NCBI RefSeq assembly: GCF_002119665.1
Contig: NZ_CP021111.1
Span: 4,526,001 to 4,590,000, forward strand
DNA length: 64,000 nucleotides
Direction of reading: 5' to 3'
DNA from: Bordetella genomosp. 13
GTDB lineage: Bacteria > Pseudomonadota > Gammaproteobacteria > Burkholderiales > Burkholderiaceae_B
This document shows, in pieces, positions 52,942 through 60,812 of the stretch. How positions within the stretch are numbered: the stretch's first letter is position 1; the number at the start of each line of letters is the position of its first letter. The notes under the pieces are model-generated. The model did no database searches. It saw only the letters and a program-made list of their open reading frames with translations, and was not told the origin of the DNA. Position numbers and translations under genes: made by a program.

Positions 52942-53008
52942 GCCCGCCCCGACGGTCCGGCGCGTTTGGACGCGCGGCCGCCACGGCTGCACGCGAGCTG
53001 CCTTCGCA

Positions 53009-53029
53009 CCCATGAATACCGCTCATGGG
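53009..53029. promoter_or_regulatory. 21-bp hairpin-forming inverted repeat
   Basis: CCCATGA and TCATGGG are perfect 7-bp arms round a 7-nt centre; outer bases CAC/GTG extend the pairing with one bulge. It lies between the RRM-like gene and a Bug gene 100 bp downstream. No T-run follows, so an operator for the downstream operon is as likely as a terminator. Confidence 0.4.
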
Positions 53030-53131
53030 GTGCCCCAATATTCTTCAGTTGCCCTCCCACGGGACCCTCCGTAGTCTGCTGTCCACCGCCCCTGGCGCGG
53101 ACTATTCATCAAAGCAAAAAACGGAGACCCC

Positions 53132-54097
53132 ATGAAAACCAGGCTTGCCCTCTTCCTGACGTTCGCACTGGCTTGTGCGCCCTCCTTCGCCCAAAACTAC
53201 CCCGAGCGCGCCGTACGGGTGCTCGTGCCGTTCGCCCCTGGCGGTGTGGTCGATATTGCGGCGCGACATCTCAGCGAACAGCTGTCCCAACTGTGGAAAC
53301 AGTCGGTGGTCGTGGAGAACCGGCCCGGCGGCAATGGTTTCATCGCCACCACAGCCGCCGCGCGCGCGACACCGGACGGATATACGCTGCTGATGGCTCA
53401 TACCGGCGAGTTCTCTGTGAATCCCGCCGTGTTCAAGTCGGTGCCTTACGACCTGGACCGCGATTTCATCCCGGTTTCGCTGGTTACCGATACGCCGCTG
53501 GTCCTGGCGACCAAAAGCGACTCCAAGCTCAATTCGGTGAAGGACGTGATCGATCGATCGAAGGCAGCCCCCGGTTCGCTGACCTTCTCCAGCCCCGGCA
53601 ACGGCAGCTTCAACCACCTGGCTGGGGAATGGTTCGCCAGTAGCGCCGGGATCAAACTGATGCACGTCCCCTATCGCGGCGGCTCCCCCGCGGCCGCGGC
53701 CGTCGCCTCCGGCGAAGTCTCGCTAGGCGTGGTGGCGGCGTCCTCGATGGACCAGTTCGTGAAGTCGGGGCACGTCAAGGTTCTGGCGGTCATGACCAAA
53801 CGCCACATCCCCACGCGTCCGGAGTGGCCCACCCTGCAGGATGCCGGCGTCCCCGACGTGGACGCCGCCAACTGGGTCGGCCTGCTCGCCCCCAAGGGCA
53901 CCCCCGCCGACGTCATCGCCAAGCTCAACCGCGACGTCAATACCGTCCTGAAAGGGCCCAAACTGGTCGAGACTTTCGCGATGGGCGGCGGCGAGGCCGT
54001 GGGCTCGACCTCTGAAGAGTTTCGCGCTCGCATCGAGCGGGACTTGAACACCAACCGCACCATTGTCGAGAAAGCCGGCGTGACCATTTCGCAATGA
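53132..54097 (+). CDS. Bug/TctC-family periplasmic solute receptor
   Basis: A 321-residue protein. Signal peptide MKTRLALFLTFALACAPSFA, cleavage near residue 20. Family motifs: RVLVPFAPGGVVDIAARHL, VVVENRPGGNGFIATTAA, HVPYRGGSPAAAAVASG and the C-lobe. It heads the + strand molybdenum hydroxylase operon and its stop overlaps the next start (ATGA). It likely supplies the substrate of that operon. Confidence 0.93.
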   Translation: MKTRLALFLTFALACAPSFAQNYPERAVRVLVPFAPGGVVDIAARHLSEQLSQLWKQSVVVENRPGGNGFIATTAAARATPDGYTLLMAHTGEFSVNPAVFKSVPYDLDRDFIPVSLVTDTPLVLATKSDSKLNSVKDVIDRSKAAPGSLTFSSPGNGSFNHLAGEWFASSAGIKLMHVPYRGGSPAAAAVASGEVSLGVVAASSMDQFVKSGHVKVLAVMTKRHIPTRPEWPTLQDAGVPDVDAANWVGLLAPKGTPADVIAKLNRDVNTVLKGPKLVETFAMGGGEAVGSTSEEFRARIERDLNTNRTIVEKAGVTISQ

Positions 54098-54858
54098 CGG
54101 GGTTGCATGCCATGAGCTTGACGTCCCACCTGAAGGCAGCCTTTGCCCCCGAGGGCTGCCTGCGTGCCTCCATCAACCTGGGCAACCCCATCCTCGCACG
54201 GCGGGATGCGCAGGGCGATCCCTGCGGCGTGTCAGTGGATCTTGCCCACGTCTTCGCGCAGCGACTGGACGTGCCGTTATCCCTGGTGGTGCACGACAGC
54301 GCGGGAGACTCCGTCTTGACCGTGTCCAGCGGACTGGCGGACATCGGCTTCTTCGCGATCGACCCACTGCGGAAGGACAGCCTGCTGTTCACCGCTGCCT
54401 ACGTGCTGATCGAAGGCTCTTATCTGGTCCGGTCGGATTCGCGCCTGGCCGCTCTGCCGCAAGTGGATCAGCCCGGCGTCCGGGTCGTCGTGGGCAAGGG
54501 CAGTGCCTACGATCTATACCTGACGCGGACGCTGAGACACGCGAGCATCCTTCGCGCACCCACCTCTCCCGCAGTGGTGCAGACCTTCCTCGATGAGGGC
54601 GCCGAGGTGGCCGCAGGCGTGCGCCAGCAGCTGGAGGCAGACGCCATCCGCCACGGCGGCCTGCGTCTGCTGCCCGGCAGTTTCATGACCATACGGCAGG
54701 CCATGGCCGTCCACCGCCGACGGGGGCAGGAGGCCGCCGCGGAGCTTGCGGAATTCGTCGAGGACATGAAACGCGAAGGATTCGTCGAACGTGCGCTGAA
54801 GCGCCACGGCATCGACGGCGCCAGGGTAGCCCCGCCCGCGAAACCCGGACCTGCATAG
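54094..54858 (+). CDS. Solute-binding-fold protein without signal peptide
   Basis: A 254-residue protein with the pattern of ABC-type family 3 solute-binding domains: APEGCLRASINLGNPILARRD, GVSVDLAHVFAQRLDVPL, SGLADIGFFAIDPLRKDSL and a C-terminal lobe. No hydrophobic export signal precedes it, unlike typical members, so it seems cytoplasmic. Translation is coupled (ATGA) to the Bug receptor; ATG 54112 is an alternative. It could be a cytosolic metabolite sensor/carrier or an enzyme of the same fold. Confidence 0.8.
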   Translation: MTGLHAMSLTSHLKAAFAPEGCLRASINLGNPILARRDAQGDPCGVSVDLAHVFAQRLDVPLSLVVHDSAGDSVLTVSSGLADIGFFAIDPLRKDSLLFTAAYVLIEGSYLVRSDSRLAALPQVDQPGVRVVVGKGSAYDLYLTRTLRHASILRAPTSPAVVQTFLDEGAEVAAGVRQQLEADAIRHGGLRLLPGSFMTIRQAMAVHRRRGQEAAAELAEFVEDMKREGFVERALKRHGIDGARVAPPAKPGPA

Positions 54859-54988
54859 ACACACCCGAATCGCGCAACGGGCGCAGCCGCATTGCAGCAT
54901 GAGTCCGCTTCATAGGCGGGCAATGAAAAGCTCGTTTGCGGGCGGCGGGGGCGCCACGCACCATCACAGCTCGTCAGCAAGGAACGCC

Positions 54989-55801
54989 ATGAAACACACT
55001 ACTTCCCAGGACGGCCATCGCATTGCCTACCAGGCGACAGGCAAGACGGATGCGCACAGTCCCAAGATCGCCTTGATCCATTCCTTGGCCATGGACCATA
55101 CCTTCTGGGAGCCGGTCGCCGAGCGGCTTTCCAGCCGCGCCGGCATCGTTGCGATCGATGCGCGAGGCCATGGACGTTCGGACAAGCCGCCCGGCCCTTA
55201 TGACGCCCCGACCATGGCGCAAGACCTGGTAGCCGTCCTCGACACGCTGGCTTGGGACAAGGTGCTGGTCGCCGGCGCCTCCATGGGCGGCTGTATCGCC
55301 TTGCAGTTCGCCGGCAGCCATCCCGAACGATGCGCCGGCCTCGGCCTGATCGACACCACGGCGTGGTACGGCGACACCGCGCCGCGCGACTGGGCCGCGC
55401 GGGCCCAGCGCGCACGTACCGAGGGATTGCAGGCCTTGATCGAATTCCAGAAGTCGCGCTGGTTCAGCGACGACTTCCTCAAGCAACGGCCAGAGGTCGT
55501 GGACCGCTGCATCGAGATATTCCTGCGCAACGACGTCGACGCCTTTGCCGCCACCTGCCACATGCTGGGGCAGTTCGACGGGCGGCCGCTGTTGCCGCGG
55601 ATCGGCGTCCCGACGGCGGTGGTGGTCGGCGAACAGGACTATGCCGCGCCCGTCGCCATGGCCCAGGCCCTGCACGAGGGCATCGCCGGCTCTTCAATGA
55701 CCGTGCTGCCAGACGCCCGCCACCTCACGCCCCTGGAGACACCGGACGTCATCGCAAACACACTGCTCGGCCTGCTCGAATGCCGCGCCCGCGACCATTG
55801 A
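54989..55801 (+). CDS. Alpha/beta hydrolase (enol-lactonase-like)
   Basis: A 270-residue hydrolase similar in layout to 3-oxoadipate enol-lactonases. Oxyanion segment LIHSLAMDHTFWEPV, nucleophile Ser in VAGASMGGCIAL, Asp in VVGEQDYAAPV, His in DARHLTPLETP. AAGGAA precedes the ATG. It stands 10 bp before the molybdenum hydroxylase subunits and is part of the same operon. A lactone or ester intermediate of the pathway is the likely substrate; the exact one is unknown. Confidence 0.88.
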   Translation: MKHTTSQDGHRIAYQATGKTDAHSPKIALIHSLAMDHTFWEPVAERLSSRAGIVAIDARGHGRSDKPPGPYDAPTMAQDLVAVLDTLAWDKVLVAGASMGGCIALQFAGSHPERCAGLGLIDTTAWYGDTAPRDWAARAQRARTEGLQALIEFQKSRWFSDDFLKQRPEVVDRCIEIFLRNDVDAFAATCHMLGQFDGRPLLPRIGVPTAVVVGEQDYAAPVAMAQALHEGIAGSSMTVLPDARHLTPLETPDVIANTLLGLLECRARDH

Positions 55802-55810
55802 GGCTCCGAC

Positions 55811-56686
55811 ATGCTGCCCTTCGAATTCGTGGTGCCCTACTCCCTTGAAGAAGCCCTGAGCCTGCTGTCCCCCGACGACCCGGAAGTCCGGCCCGTCGGC
55901 GGTGCGACGGCCATCATGCTGATGATGAAGGCCGGGGTGCTGTCTCCCTCGCGGCTGGTCAGCCTGCGCAACATAGAAGCCCGCTACTCCAGCACGCGGA
56001 TCAACGAAAAGGGTGAACTGGTTATCGGCGGCCTTGCGCGGCTGAAGGATCTCGAGCACAACTCGGACGTGCGCCGCGGCTGGCCGATGCTGACCCGCGC
56101 CCTGCGCACGCATTCCAACGTGCGGGTGCGTGCCGTGGCGACGGTGGGCGGCAACCTCGCGCACGCCGACCCCCACATGGACCTGCCGCCGGTAATGGCC
56201 GCGCTGGGCGCACGCATCACCATCGCCGGCGCCCGTAGCGGCCTGCGTACAGTACCCGCCGACAGCTTCTGCACGGGGTATTACGAGACCGTCCTGGCCC
56301 GCGATGAACTTATCGTCGGAGTCACCGTGCCGCCGCAGCCCTCGGCCGGCACGTACATGAAGATCACCACGCGGGCCGCGCACGACTGGCCCGCGCTCGG
56401 CCTGGCGCTGGTCTTCGACAACGAAGGCGGACATGTGCGCCGGCCCAGCATCATGGCCGGCGCAGCCACCGACCGCCCTACCCGTCTGGCGGCCGCGCAG
56501 CGGGTCCTGGAAGGCGTATCGGTCGACGACGACGAAGCGCTCGAACGCGCCGGCGACGCCGCCGCGCAAGAGATCGACATCGTCGGCGATACCCACGGAT
56601 CCGCCGCGTACAAACGCCACCTGCTGAAAGTGACCCTGACCCGGGCAGTGCGCCTGGCTGCCAACACCGCCAGGACTGCGCAATGA
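55811..56686 (+). CDS. Molybdenum hydroxylase, FAD-binding medium subunit
   Basis: A 291-residue subunit of the CoxM/XdhB type. FAD pyrophosphate contacts are in VRPVGGATAIMLMMKAG and TVGGNLAHADPHMDLPPVMAAL; the C-terminal subdomain covers ITVPPQPSAG onward. It passes electrons from the iron-sulfur subunit to the acceptor. It is coupled by ATGA to the large subunit. Confidence 0.94.
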   Translation: MLPFEFVVPYSLEEALSLLSPDDPEVRPVGGATAIMLMMKAGVLSPSRLVSLRNIEARYSSTRINEKGELVIGGLARLKDLEHNSDVRRGWPMLTRALRTHSNVRVRAVATVGGNLAHADPHMDLPPVMAALGARITIAGARSGLRTVPADSFCTGYYETVLARDELIVGVTVPPQPSAGTYMKITTRAAHDWPALGLALVFDNEGGHVRRPSIMAGAATDRPTRLAAAQRVLEGVSVDDDEALERAGDAAAQEIDIVGDTHGSAAYKRHLLKVTLTRAVRLAANTARTAQ

Positions 56687-58995
56687 AAGAGCGTCCCCTT
56701 CCCATGCAAGACCACACATCCCGCCAGCAGGTAGGCCGGCGGCTGAACCGCCTGGAATCGCGCAGCAAAGTCACCGGGCGGGCGGAATACACGCACAACA
56801 TCGTGCTCCCCCGGATGCTGCACGCGAAAATCGTTCGCAGCTCCATTGCGCACGGCAAGCTCGTTTCCATAGACACGAGCCAGGCGCGCGCAATGAAGGG
56901 CGTCCATGCGGTTTACACGGGCGCCGACATCCTGGCTGTCATACCGAAGCCCTACTTCGGCCCGGCGTTTCACGACCAGCCGATCCTGGCCCTGGAAAAG
57001 GTGATCTACGCAGGCGAGCCCGTCGCCGTTGTCCTTGCGTCCGACCCCCATGTCGCAGAGGCCGCCACCCACCTGGTGCATATCGAGTACGAGCCGCTTC
57101 CCGCCGTTTTCGACGAAGTCGAGGCCGCGACCTCTTCCACGTTCGTGCATGACGTCCTCAAGCCTGCCGGCACCTTCCCCGACCTCAAGCACCTGGCCGG
57201 GCGGAAAGAGACCAATATCGCCCTGGATTTCCGCGTGCGCCGCGGCGACGTCGAAGCCGAATTCGCTCGCGCCGCGCACGTCTTCGAGCATACGTTCAAG
57301 ACGCAACAGATCATGCACGTGCCGCTGGAGCCCATGGTCAGCATCGCGGAGCCTGGCGACAACCGGCTCACGCTTTACACCGCATCGCAAAGCCCGTCGT
57401 TCGTGCGGATAGAAATCGCCCGACTGCTGGGCTGGCGAGAAAACCAGGTCAAGGTGCAGACGGGAGTACTCGGCGGCGGGTTCGGCGCCAAACTCTATGT
57501 CAAGCTCGAGGCGCTTGCCACGGCGTGTGCGCTGCTGGCCAGGCGTCCGGTACGTGTGGCGCTGACGATGGAGGAACAGTTCTTCACGATCACGAAGCAC
57601 GCCAACACCTTCCGCATCAAGACCGCCGTGGACACCGAGGGCGCCATCACCGCCCGTCAGTGCGAAGTGTTCTGGAACGGCGGCGCCTACGCCGACATAG
57701 GGCCGCGTGTCACGCAGAAGTCGGGCTTCACCGCCTCGGGCCCCTATGACATTGCCAACGTCCACATCGACTCCTACCAGATCTATACGAACCTGCCTCC
57801 GGCGGGCGCGTTCCGGGGATTCGGCATCACGCAGGTGGTGTGGGGCTACGAATGCCAGGCCGACATCATCGCCCGAGCCCTCAAGATGGACCCCATAGAG
57901 TTCCGCCGCAAGAACCTGCTTCGGGACGGCCAGCCGCATGCGACGGGCACCATCATGCGCGATGCGGCACTCGTGCAGGTACTCGACCGCGTGGCGGATC
58001 GCATGCGCTGGAACGAGCCGTTCGATCGCGGCAACGGCCACCTGCGCCGCGGCCGCGGCGTGGGCATCGGCTTCAAGGCGGTGGTCGCGCCGACCACATC
58101 CGTCGCCAAGCTGAGCCTGCAAGGCGACGGCAGCTGCCTGCTGTACGTCAGCACGGTGGACATGGGTCAGGGCTCGGACACCGCAATGGCCATGATCGCC
58201 GCGGAAGTGCTGGGCATCGACGCCGAATCGATCCGCGTCGTCCGTCCCGACACCGATTCCACGCCCTACGACATGGCCACCCTTGGCTCGCGGTCGACGT
58301 TCCACATGGGCCACGCCGTGCGCCTGGCCGCCGAAGACGCGGTGGAAAAGGTTCGCGCGTTGGCGGAGGAGCTGGGCGTGCAGGACGCGACGCCGGCTGC
58401 GGCCGGCAGTCTGTTGCGTCGGAAGTACGGCATGCCGGCGGGCAACATCATCGGCACGGGTTCATTCATTCCCCCCTACCAGTCGCCCGATCACGACCAA
58501 GGGCAGTCTCCCGACATCACGCCGAACTGGATGGTGGGCGGCTCGGGCGTCGAAGTCGAGGTCGATACCGAGACCGGGCACTTTCGGATACTGCGTTTCG
58601 AGAACGTCGTCGATTGCGGCACACCGATCAACCCCAAGGTTGTCGAGACGCAGATCTCGGGCGCCGCCATCATGCAGCTGGGCATGGCGCAGTTGGAGCG
58701 AATGGAGTTCGATGAGGTCGGACAGCTGCGCAACGCATCGTTTTCCGACTACAAGATCCCGGGCATCCACGATCTTCCGCCGACCATCGGCGTGGACATC
58801 GTGCCCGCCTTCCAGAGCAACGGGCCTTTCGGGGCCAAGGGCGTGGGCGAAAGCGCCACGTTCGGCGTGGCCTCGGCCCTGGCCGAAGCCATCGAGGACG
58901 CCGTCGGCGTACGCCTGACGTCCCTGCCGATCACGCCCGAGGCCGTGTACCGCGCCATCGCCGCCGCTCGCCATTCGCCGCTTGCCGACGAATAA
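56683..58995 (+). CDS. Molybdenum hydroxylase, molybdopterin-binding large subunit
   Basis: A 770-residue subunit of the xanthine dehydrogenase family. Early motif GRAEYTHNIVLPRMLHAKIV, Mo-pterin contacts GGGFGAK, and the substrate loop PAGAFRGFGITQ followed by VWGYECQ. The Cys-containing loop specific to CO dehydrogenase (AYRCSFR) is absent, so this is not a CODH. The catalytic Glu is in GPFGAKGVGESATFG. It hydroxylates an aromatic, N-heterocyclic or aldehyde substrate with water as oxygen source. Start either ATG 56683 or ATG 56704. Confidence 0.94.
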   Translation: MKERPLPMQDHTSRQQVGRRLNRLESRSKVTGRAEYTHNIVLPRMLHAKIVRSSIAHGKLVSIDTSQARAMKGVHAVYTGADILAVIPKPYFGPAFHDQPILALEKVIYAGEPVAVVLASDPHVAEAATHLVHIEYEPLPAVFDEVEAATSSTFVHDVLKPAGTFPDLKHLAGRKETNIALDFRVRRGDVEAEFARAAHVFEHTFKTQQIMHVPLEPMVSIAEPGDNRLTLYTASQSPSFVRIEIARLLGWRENQVKVQTGVLGGGFGAKLYVKLEALATACALLARRPVRVALTMEEQFFTITKHANTFRIKTAVDTEGAITARQCEVFWNGGAYADIGPRVTQKSGFTASGPYDIANVHIDSYQIYTNLPPAGAFRGFGITQVVWGYECQADIIARALKMDPIEFRRKNLLRDGQPHATGTIMRDAALVQVLDRVADRMRWNEPFDRGNGHLRRGRGVGIGFKAVVAPTTSVAKLSLQGDGSCLLYVSTVDMGQGSDTAMAMIAAEVLGIDAESIRVVRPDTDSTPYDMATLGSRSTFHMGHAVRLAAEDAVEKVRALAEELGVQDATPAAAGSLLRRKYGMPAGNIIGTGSFIPPYQSPDHDQGQSPDITPNWMVGGSGVEVEVDTETGHFRILRFENVVDCGTPINPKVVETQISGAAIMQLGMAQLERMEFDEVGQLRNASFSDYKIPGIHDLPPTIGVDIVPAFQSNGPFGAKGVGESATFGVASALAEAIEDAVGVRLTSLPITPEAVYRAIAAARHSPLADE

Positions 58996-59011
58996 GTCCA
59001 AGGTATATCCC

Positions 59012-59497
59012 ATGAGCCAGACCTCCAATCTGATCCAGTTCGTCCTGAACGGCGAGCCCGTTTCCGCCCACGTGGAAAGCTATGAAACGCTGCTTGAAGT
59101 CCTGCGCAGCCGCTTTGGCCTCTATGGCGCGCGCGAAAGCTGCGGCCAGGGCCTTTGCGGTTGCTGCACCGTCCGCGTCGACGGCGACGCGGTCACCGGC
59201 TGCATCTATCCCGCCATGCACGCGGACGGGACGGAAGTGCACACCATCGAGAGCCTCGAGCAGCAGGGCGAGCTCGATCCCGTTCAGCAAGCCTTCATCG
59301 AATGCGGCGCATTCCAGTGCGGGTTCTGCACGTCGGGTTTCGTGATGATGAGCCGCCAACTGCTGGACAGGAATCCCGATCCCAGCGAAGCGGAGATCCG
59401 CCACTACCTGGCTGGAAACCTGTGCCGCTGCGGCGCGTATCCCGAGATCATCCAGGCCGTCCAACTGGCCGCCCGGCGCATCCGTGGTGCGGCCTGA
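59012..59497 (+). CDS. Molybdenum hydroxylase, 2x(2Fe-2S) small subunit
   Basis: A 161-residue protein with all eight ligand Cys: plant-type ferredoxin cluster in ESCGQGLCGCCTVRVDG plus the later single Cys near GCIYP, and the second cluster in QCGFCTSGFVMM and GNLCRCGAYPEI. It transfers electrons from molybdopterin to FAD. The start ATG 59012 has AAGG 8 nt upstream. It follows the large subunit by 16 bp. Confidence 0.95.
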   Translation: MSQTSNLIQFVLNGEPVSAHVESYETLLEVLRSRFGLYGARESCGQGLCGCCTVRVDGDAVTGCIYPAMHADGTEVHTIESLEQQGELDPVQQAFIECGAFQCGFCTSGFVMMSRQLLDRNPDPSEAEIRHYLAGNLCRCGAYPEIIQAVQLAARRIRGAA

Positions 59498-59545
59498 AAC
59501 GCGAGGCGCTGCCGGCCGCACCCCGACCAACTTCGGAACTCACTC

Positions 59546-60271
59546 ATGATACTGACTGGTGAAAAAAACCTGACCCTGCCGCGCCAACGCGTCTGGGAGG
59601 GCCTGAACGACCCGGACATCCTGCGGCAGTGCATTCCGGGATGCGACGTCTTTGAACGCGAATCCGAGCATACGTTCAAGGTGGGCATGGTCCTGGCCAT
59701 CGGGCCGGTCAAAGCCCGCTTCACGGGCAAGCTGACGCTGTCCGACATCGTACCGCCCGCCTCGTACGCGCTGACCTTCGAAGGTTCGGGCGGCGCGGCT
59801 GGCTTTGGCAAAGGCGAGGCTCAGGTCCGGCTGGCCGACGCCGATGCAGGCACCTCGCTGAGCTATTCTATGAAGGCCCAAGTCGGAGGCAAGCTGGCAC
59901 AGGTAGGCTCGAGGCTCATCGACGGCGTGGCACGCCGTGTCGCGGATGACTTCTTCTCTCGCTTCGCACGGGTGCTGCAGCAGGAGCCCGCCGGCGCGGA
60001 TCCGACGTCCGTGCCGCCATCAGCCGGCGCCGTAACGTCCGACAGTCCGGCCGCGGACTCTCGCCGCGCGCAGGCGCCTGCCGAAGCCGTACCCGCCGCA
60101 GCCCGCATCGCGCCCGCCTCCCTGCCGGGCAGCCTCTTGCCCGCCGCGGCGCCCGTTCGCGAGGATCGCTCTCTGGCCGCATCGATAGCCGTGCTCGGCG
60201 CCGCCGTATCGTCCGTCGCCGCCGCAGTGGCCGTGCTTGCCGCAACGATCATGATCCTGAACTCGAACTGA
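59546..60271 (+). CDS. CoxG/SRPBCC-family protein with C-terminal membrane anchor
   Basis: A 241-residue protein. The N-terminal 150 residues have the CoxG/SRPBCC fold (LPRQRVWEGLNDPDILRQCIPGC; FTGKLTLSDIVPPASYAL; GSRLIDGVARRVADDFFSRF). An Ala/Pro-rich linker follows and the end is a hydrophobic helix (SIAVLGAAVSSVAAAVAVLAATIM). It probably tethers or helps assemble the molybdenum hydroxylase at the membrane, as CoxG does for CODH. It is 48 bp after the small subunit. Confidence 0.9.
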   Translation: MILTGEKNLTLPRQRVWEGLNDPDILRQCIPGCDVFERESEHTFKVGMVLAIGPVKARFTGKLTLSDIVPPASYALTFEGSGGAAGFGKGEAQVRLADADAGTSLSYSMKAQVGGKLAQVGSRLIDGVARRVADDFFSRFARVLQQEPAGADPTSVPPSAGAVTSDSPAADSRRAQAPAEAVPAAARIAPASLPGSLLPAAAPVREDRSLAASIAVLGAAVSSVAAAVAVLAATIMILNSN

Positions 60272-60281
60272 GGAAACACTG

Positions 60282-60653
60282 ATGCAACCCATACTGACCC
60301 CTCAAGCCCCCGCGCCGGCCGGCCATTATTCGCAGGCGATGTGCGTGGACAATCTGGTATTCGTATCGGGGATGCTGCCCGGACCGGCCGCTCCCGGCGA
60401 GACGGACGACTTCGAACGCCAGGCCCGCGCGTCCCTGACGCATTGCCAACGAGTGCTCGAGGCGGCCGGATGCCAGCTGACCGACGTGGCACAATGCACG
60501 GTCTATATCGTCGGCGTCGAGAACTGGCCGCGGTTCAATGCAGTCTACGCCAGCCATTTCGGCGAACACCGGCCGGCCCGCGCGATCGTGCCGGTACCCG
60601 AGCTGCATTATGGCTATCTCGTCGAAATTCAGATGGTCGCGCGACGTCCCTGA
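60282..60653 (+). CDS. RidA-family deaminase
   Basis: A 123-residue YjgF/YER057c/UK114 protein. LVFVSGMLPGPAAPGETDDFERQARASL, TDVAQCTVYIVGVENWPRFNAVYASHF and HRPARAIVPVPELHYGYLVEIQMVA match the trimer fold; the Arg in RPARAIV lies at the site that binds substrate carboxylate in RidA. It hydrolyses reactive enamines or imines. Its presence in the operon suggests a nitrogen-containing or keto-enol intermediate. It follows CoxG-like by 10 bp. Confidence 0.92.
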   Translation: MQPILTPQAPAPAGHYSQAMCVDNLVFVSGMLPGPAAPGETDDFERQARASLTHCQRVLEAAGCQLTDVAQCTVYIVGVENWPRFNAVYASHFGEHRPARAIVPVPELHYGYLVEIQMVARRP

Positions 60654-60812
60654 ACCGTCGGCCTGTCCTGAAACCCCGTGCGCGCACTCCGTGCACGGCC
60701 GTACTGTTCCATGACGTCGCCGGCCGTCCGGCGTGTGCGGCTGGACCGCGTCTTCACCTGCTTCACTCGTCGCAGCACGGCCTGACACACGCAGCACTTC
60801 GCGTGGAGCGTC

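Noticed and set aside
55811..59497. Annotation as aerobic CO dehydrogenase (coxMLS)
   Set aside because: The large subunit lacks the Cys loop of CODH and has the AFRGFG loop of other molybdenum hydroxylases.
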